Assembly (NCBI GenBank): GCA_903892515.1
Contig: CAITIS010000035.1
Span: forward strand, 1 to 36,496
Origin: an uncultured Planctomycetota bacterium
Lineage (GTDB): Bacteria; Planctomycetota; Phycisphaerae; SM23-33
Length of the DNA: 36,496 bases
Direction of reading: 5' to 3'
The notes under the pieces were generated by a model. The model made no database searches and was not told the DNA's origin. It saw nothing but the letters and a program-made list of their open reading frames with translations. Shown here in pieces: positions 33,338 through 36,496 of this stretch. The number at the start of each line of letters is the position of its first letter. The stretch's first letter is position 1. The position numbers and the translations under genes are program-made.

Positions 33338-35250
33338 ATGAGCCAGAGTTCCAAGCCAAAATCCCGTGTTGCCCGCGGCAGTCAGCAGCATCGGCCGAGC
33401 ATGCCGGAGCGCCGGAGCATCCTCAGCGCGCAGATTCCCGGCCTAAGTTGGTGGGCGCTTCGTCTGGGTCGGTGGGGGCTGCTGCTGGGGCTGGCGGCGC
33501 TGCTGACGGGGCTGTGGGAATCGCGGCTCGTGTCGGCCGTTGGGACGGACGGCCTGATCTACCACCTGACCTTGCCGGCCAGGTGGCTTCAGCAGGGCTA
33601 CCTGGCCCCGCAGGATCTGCCCTTTCACGACGGCGTGGCCCAGTTCTCGCCGATGCTGTCGGAGAGCCTGTGCTACCTGCTTATGAGTCTCACGGGCGAT
33701 GAACACCTGTGCTGGCTTATTCAGCCGGTGTTTCTGCTGGTGCTGGCGTACTTCTTCTATCGCTCGGCTCGGCTGATGGGCACGCGGAGCCCCCTGGCCC
33801 TGCTGCTGACGGGCATGGTGCTGCTCTTTGAGCCCTTCGACTCCAGCGCCGTCATCGTCAACAACGACATCATCCTGGCCTCCGGCGCTGCCAGGGCGGC
33901 ACGCGGCATGTGCCCAAGGAACTGGCCTTGGCGACGGCCGTGCTGGTGGCTGGATGCTTCTTCCTGTTGCGAAACTGGGCCGTGTATGGCAACCCGCTCT
34001 GGCCGGCAGTCGTCAAGTTCGGCGGGCACGTGATCTTTCAGGGCTGGTACGACACGTCGGTGTTCGCCCGGTATGGCCTGACGAAGGCGTCGATCTGGAA
34101 GATGCTCGTGGACGATCACGCCCAGTTCGGCGTCCGCCTGCCGCTCAGCGCCCTGCTCTGGGCGGGGTTCTTCGCGGCCAACGCCCTGTGCGTGGTGGCG
34201 TGGCTGAGACAGCGGACAAGAATCTCGAATTGCGAATTGCGAATTGCAGAATCCAAAGAACTGCCTGTCAGCCACCGGGACGCACAGGGCACAAAGAGAA
34301 ACAGCTCACAAGTCGCAACGCGCACTTCGAAATCTCCTGTTGGCCGCGTCCTGGCCGTGTGCCTGATTTTCCCGGTGTCAGCGGGCGTGCTGTACTTTCT
34401 CTTCACGCCATTCTGGCGTGAGCATCGGCTGCTGTACCCGGTGTATTACTCGTTGTGGCTGGCGGGGGCGTACGCCTGCTCCATACCGCTGGGGCGGATG
34501 GGGCGAGTGCTGCGTCCATGGTTGGCGGTGGCGCTGGTGGTAGCGCTGCTGTTGTTCCTGTACGTTTTCTGGTTCATGCGTGACACCGCCTTCGTGGCCG
34601 TGGCCGTCGTGTGCGCCGTTGTCGCGATGCTGCCGTGGCGGCGCCGGCGGTTTGCACGCCGGGCGAAGTACGTCCTGGTCGGCGGCTTGGTGGTCGCGGC
34701 GCTGGCGGGGCCATGGTGGTATCCCGAATACCGAACGGCACGGCTGATGGTCCGTCCGCGCGTGTACGTGCAGGCCTACGACGACCGCGGCTGGGGCTGG
34801 AACCTCGTCGATTCCCTCACTGCCGGCAACCCGATGCACGTGGCCTACACCGGCACGCCGATCATATTCCCGCTGTTTGGGCCATTTCTCGAAAACCGGG
34901 TCACCTACGTGCCGATCAGTTCGGACGATCATCCCGGCCCGACGCCGCTGAGGGCGGACGTGCTGAGCCCGCGGCTGGACGAGCCCTCGCCCGGGCTGCA
35001 ACTGGCACGCTATCGTCGTCGCCGCATGGACGCCGAATACTGGCTCAAAGGCCTTTCAAACGCCGCCATCGACGTGCTGTACCTCGAAGATGATCCCGAC
35101 ATGGGCGGGGCGGCGCAGGAGCTGGGCGTCATTCAGAACAACCCGCAGCGATTCGAGCTGCTGATGCGCCGCGACGGCCCACAGCGCAGCGTGTACGTCT
35201 TTCGCGTGCTCAAGGGCGCGGTGGCCACGACGACAGCAGCCAACCGCTGA
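33338..35250 (+). pseudogene. Broken PMT/ArnT-type membrane glycosyltransferase gene
   Basis: Two reading frames together make one protein. The first (from ATG 33338; ATG 33401 also possible) encodes the N-terminal part with GTDGLIYHLTLPARWLQQGY, an acidic first-loop motif as in GT39/GT83-like enzymes, and several helices up to VIVNNDIILAS. The second frame (GTG 33910 is the first codon usable for restart) continues from ELALATAVLVAGCFFLLRNW, with YGNPLWP, further helices and a soluble tail to 35250. The frame changes between about 33880 and 33910, and the two or three helices normally found between the ND motif and the RN-x-YGNPLWP motif are missing, so this looks like an internal deletion rather than a single-base slip. 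The second part also holds an in-frame repeat insert (34227-34300). Probably non-functional; an assembly error is the alternative. Confidence 0.7.
34227..34300. repeat. GAATTGC triplicate and flanking repeat inside the glycosyltransferase frame
   Basis: Three GAATTGC heptamers (34227-34247) are followed by a CACAGGGCACAAAGAG segment (34283-34298) like the spacer repeats at 21757-21800. It encodes ISNCELRIAESKELP and the following hydrophilic residues, between two membrane helices. Confidence 0.8.
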
Positions 35251-35264
35251 TTCGGCTGAATCGC

Positions 35265-35293
35265 TTGCGAAATCGGGGCTTTGCGTCTATCCT
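35265..35293 (+). promoter_or_regulatory. Promoter of the LpxH-like gene
   Basis: TTGCGA (35265-35270), a 17-nt spacer and TATCCT (35288-35293). The ribosome site GGAAGGGAA follows at 35306-35314, then ATG 35321. Confidence 0.6.
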
Positions 35294-35320
35294 CTCACGT
35301 GGTTTGGAAGGGAACGCATC

Positions 35321-36172
35321 ATGCAGAGCGACATATTCGTCATCAGTGATCTTCACATGGGCGACGGCGGGCGGAGGGACAACTTTGCCGGCAAGGAGCC
35401 GCTGCTGAAGGACTTCCTGGCCCACGTCCTGCGGCAGGAGGCCAAGCTGATTGTGCTGGGCGACTTGCTGGAGTTCTGGCAGGAGAGCCTTGGTTCGGTC
35501 ATCGTCAAGCGGCTGGAAGTGCTCGACTGGCTGGCGCAGGTCAAGGCCACGTACGTCATCGGGAATCACGATATCGACCTGCAAGCCCTCATCGGCCGGC
35601 GACTGCTGGCGCACCCGTTCTTCGAGCGCATGAGCCTGGCCTTCACCCGCGAGATTGCCGGCAAGAAATTCAAGTTCCTGCATGGCCACGAGGTCGATGT
35701 TCTCAACGCCGCCGAGAGCCCCGGTGTCGGCAGGGCGGTGACGATCCTGGCCGGCGTGGCGGAGGATATCAACGGCTCGCCCACCTGGTATGGCCGGAGC
35801 GTGGAGAATACGCTCGAATCGCTGGTCACCTGGCCGCTGTCGGCGTGGCGGCTGTTCGCCCGGCTGACGAACTTCCACAAGCTGCCCATGCCCAGCATGA
35901 GCCAGGCCATGACGCCCGCCCAGCGTCCGGGCCGGGCCGACGACATCATCACCGCCCTGCAACGCGAGCGGGCGACCGAAGGCTTCGACGTGGCCGTGGT
36001 GGGGCACACCCACCAGCCCGGCCGGGTGGGCAACTGGTACTACAACAGCGGCAGCTGGGTCGATCAGAACAGCGACTTCATCAAGATCGACGCCGCCGGC
36101 AATACCCAGCTCTTCAAGTGGACCACCGCCGGGGCCGTGGCCAAAGACCACGTGCTGGATTACCAGGCGTAG
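35321..36172 (+). CDS. LpxH-like metallophosphoesterase (probable UDP-2,3-diacylglucosamine diphosphatase)
   Basis: 283 residues. Calcineurin-type metal motifs in order: Asp10 and His12 in ISDLHMGD, Asp48 in VLGDLLEFW, GNHD at 81-84, HGHE at 121-124 and GHTH near the C-terminus. The GDLLEFW step and overall length fit the LpxH/YbbF-type UDP-2,3-diacylglucosamine hydrolases, which release lipid X in lipid A synthesis at the inner membrane. The length is about 40 residues above E. coli LpxH (240), with an extra helical stretch around 140-205. No other lpx gene is in the window, so a different phosphoester substrate cannot be excluded. It has its own promoter and follows the broken glycosyltransferase gene. 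Confidence 0.8.
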   Translation: MQSDIFVISDLHMGDGGRRDNFAGKEPLLKDFLAHVLRQEAKLIVLGDLLEFWQESLGSVIVKRLEVLDWLAQVKATYVIGNHDIDLQALIGRRLLAHPFFERMSLAFTREIAGKKFKFLHGHEVDVLNAAESPGVGRAVTILAGVAEDINGSPTWYGRSVENTLESLVTWPLSAWRLFARLTNFHKLPMPSMSQAMTPAQRPGRADDIITALQRERATEGFDVAVVGHTHQPGRVGNWYYNSGSWVDQNSDFIKIDAAGNTQLFKWTTAGAVAKDHVLDYQA

Positions 36173-36235
36173 AGTCATTTGGCATTGACGATTCGTGGGT
36201 TGCCATTGGCGACAGGAGCCTTAAGGAAAAGAAAA

Positions 36236-36250
36236 CTGGGAAATTCCCAG
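36236..36250. promoter_or_regulatory. Perfect 15-bp palindrome, operator candidate
   Basis: CTGGGAA-A-TTCCCAG lies 8 nt upstream of a TTGACA -35 box. The centre is too short for an RNA hairpin, so a dimeric regulator's site is more plausible. Confidence 0.4.
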
Positions 36251-36258
36251 GATTTGCG

Positions 36259-36288
36259 TTGACACCTCTCGCGACGTGTATCTATCCT
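36259..36288 (+). promoter_or_regulatory. Sigma-70 promoter reading out of the window
   Basis: TTGACA (36259-36264), an 18-nt spacer and TATCCT (36283-36288). The predicted transcript start is near 36295, about 50 nt before ATG 36346. Confidence 0.6.
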
Positions 36289-36345
36289 GAGCCCCGTCAT
36301 CTGTTTGTGGATTGAAGGAGCGAATCTTTTAGAAACGGGGTTACC

Positions 36346-36496
<151 letters not shown>

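Overview
The window is high-GC bacterial chromosome, most likely from the Planctomycetota, probably class Phycisphaerae. Supporting signs are a PEP-CTERM secreted protein, periplasmic linkers rich in Ala/Pro/Thr with 'TQPAS' motifs, a DUF6677-like membrane protein, a DUF4091/GH123-like secreted protein and large spacers full of short palindromic repeats. No rRNA, tRNA, CRISPR array, prophage or transposase gene was found. Every gene I support lies on the + strand; the long minus-strand ORFs are mirror artefacts of GC-rich coding.

Layout. (1) 228-6646: a complete peptide ABC importer (binding protein, two permeases, two ATPases), tightly overlapped except for one spacer holding a repeat. (2) 6647-7349: a repeat cluster. 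(3) 7350-11975: a P-type cation ATPase, a HEAT-repeat exported protein and a stand-alone LigD-type 3'-phosphoesterase. (4) 11976-13392: two near-consensus promoters, a ~500-nt leader, a PEP-CTERM gene and a strong hairpin terminator. (5) 13502-16757: maf, a DUF192 lipoprotein, a SpoIIE/PP2C phosphatase and two small membrane proteins. (6) 17380-22799: the DUF4091/GH123-like protein, a YchF-family NTPase and an NRDE protein. (7) 22870-31500: a 1,448-residue AsmA/TamB-like protein, a UbiD-family decarboxylase that starts at CTG, prmC and murA. (8) 31996-36172: a secreted choloylglycine-hydrolase-like enzyme, a broken glycosyltransferase gene and an LpxH-like phosphoesterase. (9) 36173-36496: a palindrome, a promoter and a (CT)14 tract at the start of a possible phase-variable secreted protein that runs off the window.

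The most striking signal is a modular family of short repeats. Many begin GGGTGCC and end GGCACCC, and enclose different nested hairpin cores (65-111 nt). They fill the spacers, flank and interrupt the peptide-importer operon, and the same or related repeats occur in frame inside genes: the P-type ATPase (three repeat types in a row in the actuator loop), the NRDE protein, PrmC (next to NPPY) and the glycosyltransferase. The nearest known parallel is the Rickettsia palindromic elements. No mobilising enzyme is visible here.

Functionally the window is mostly housekeeping and envelope biology: peptide import, peptidoglycan and probable lipid A precursors, envelope lipid transport, quinone-type decarboxylation, release-factor methylation and nucleotide sanitation. 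All functional calls rest on recognised motifs and family memory; no database search was run.
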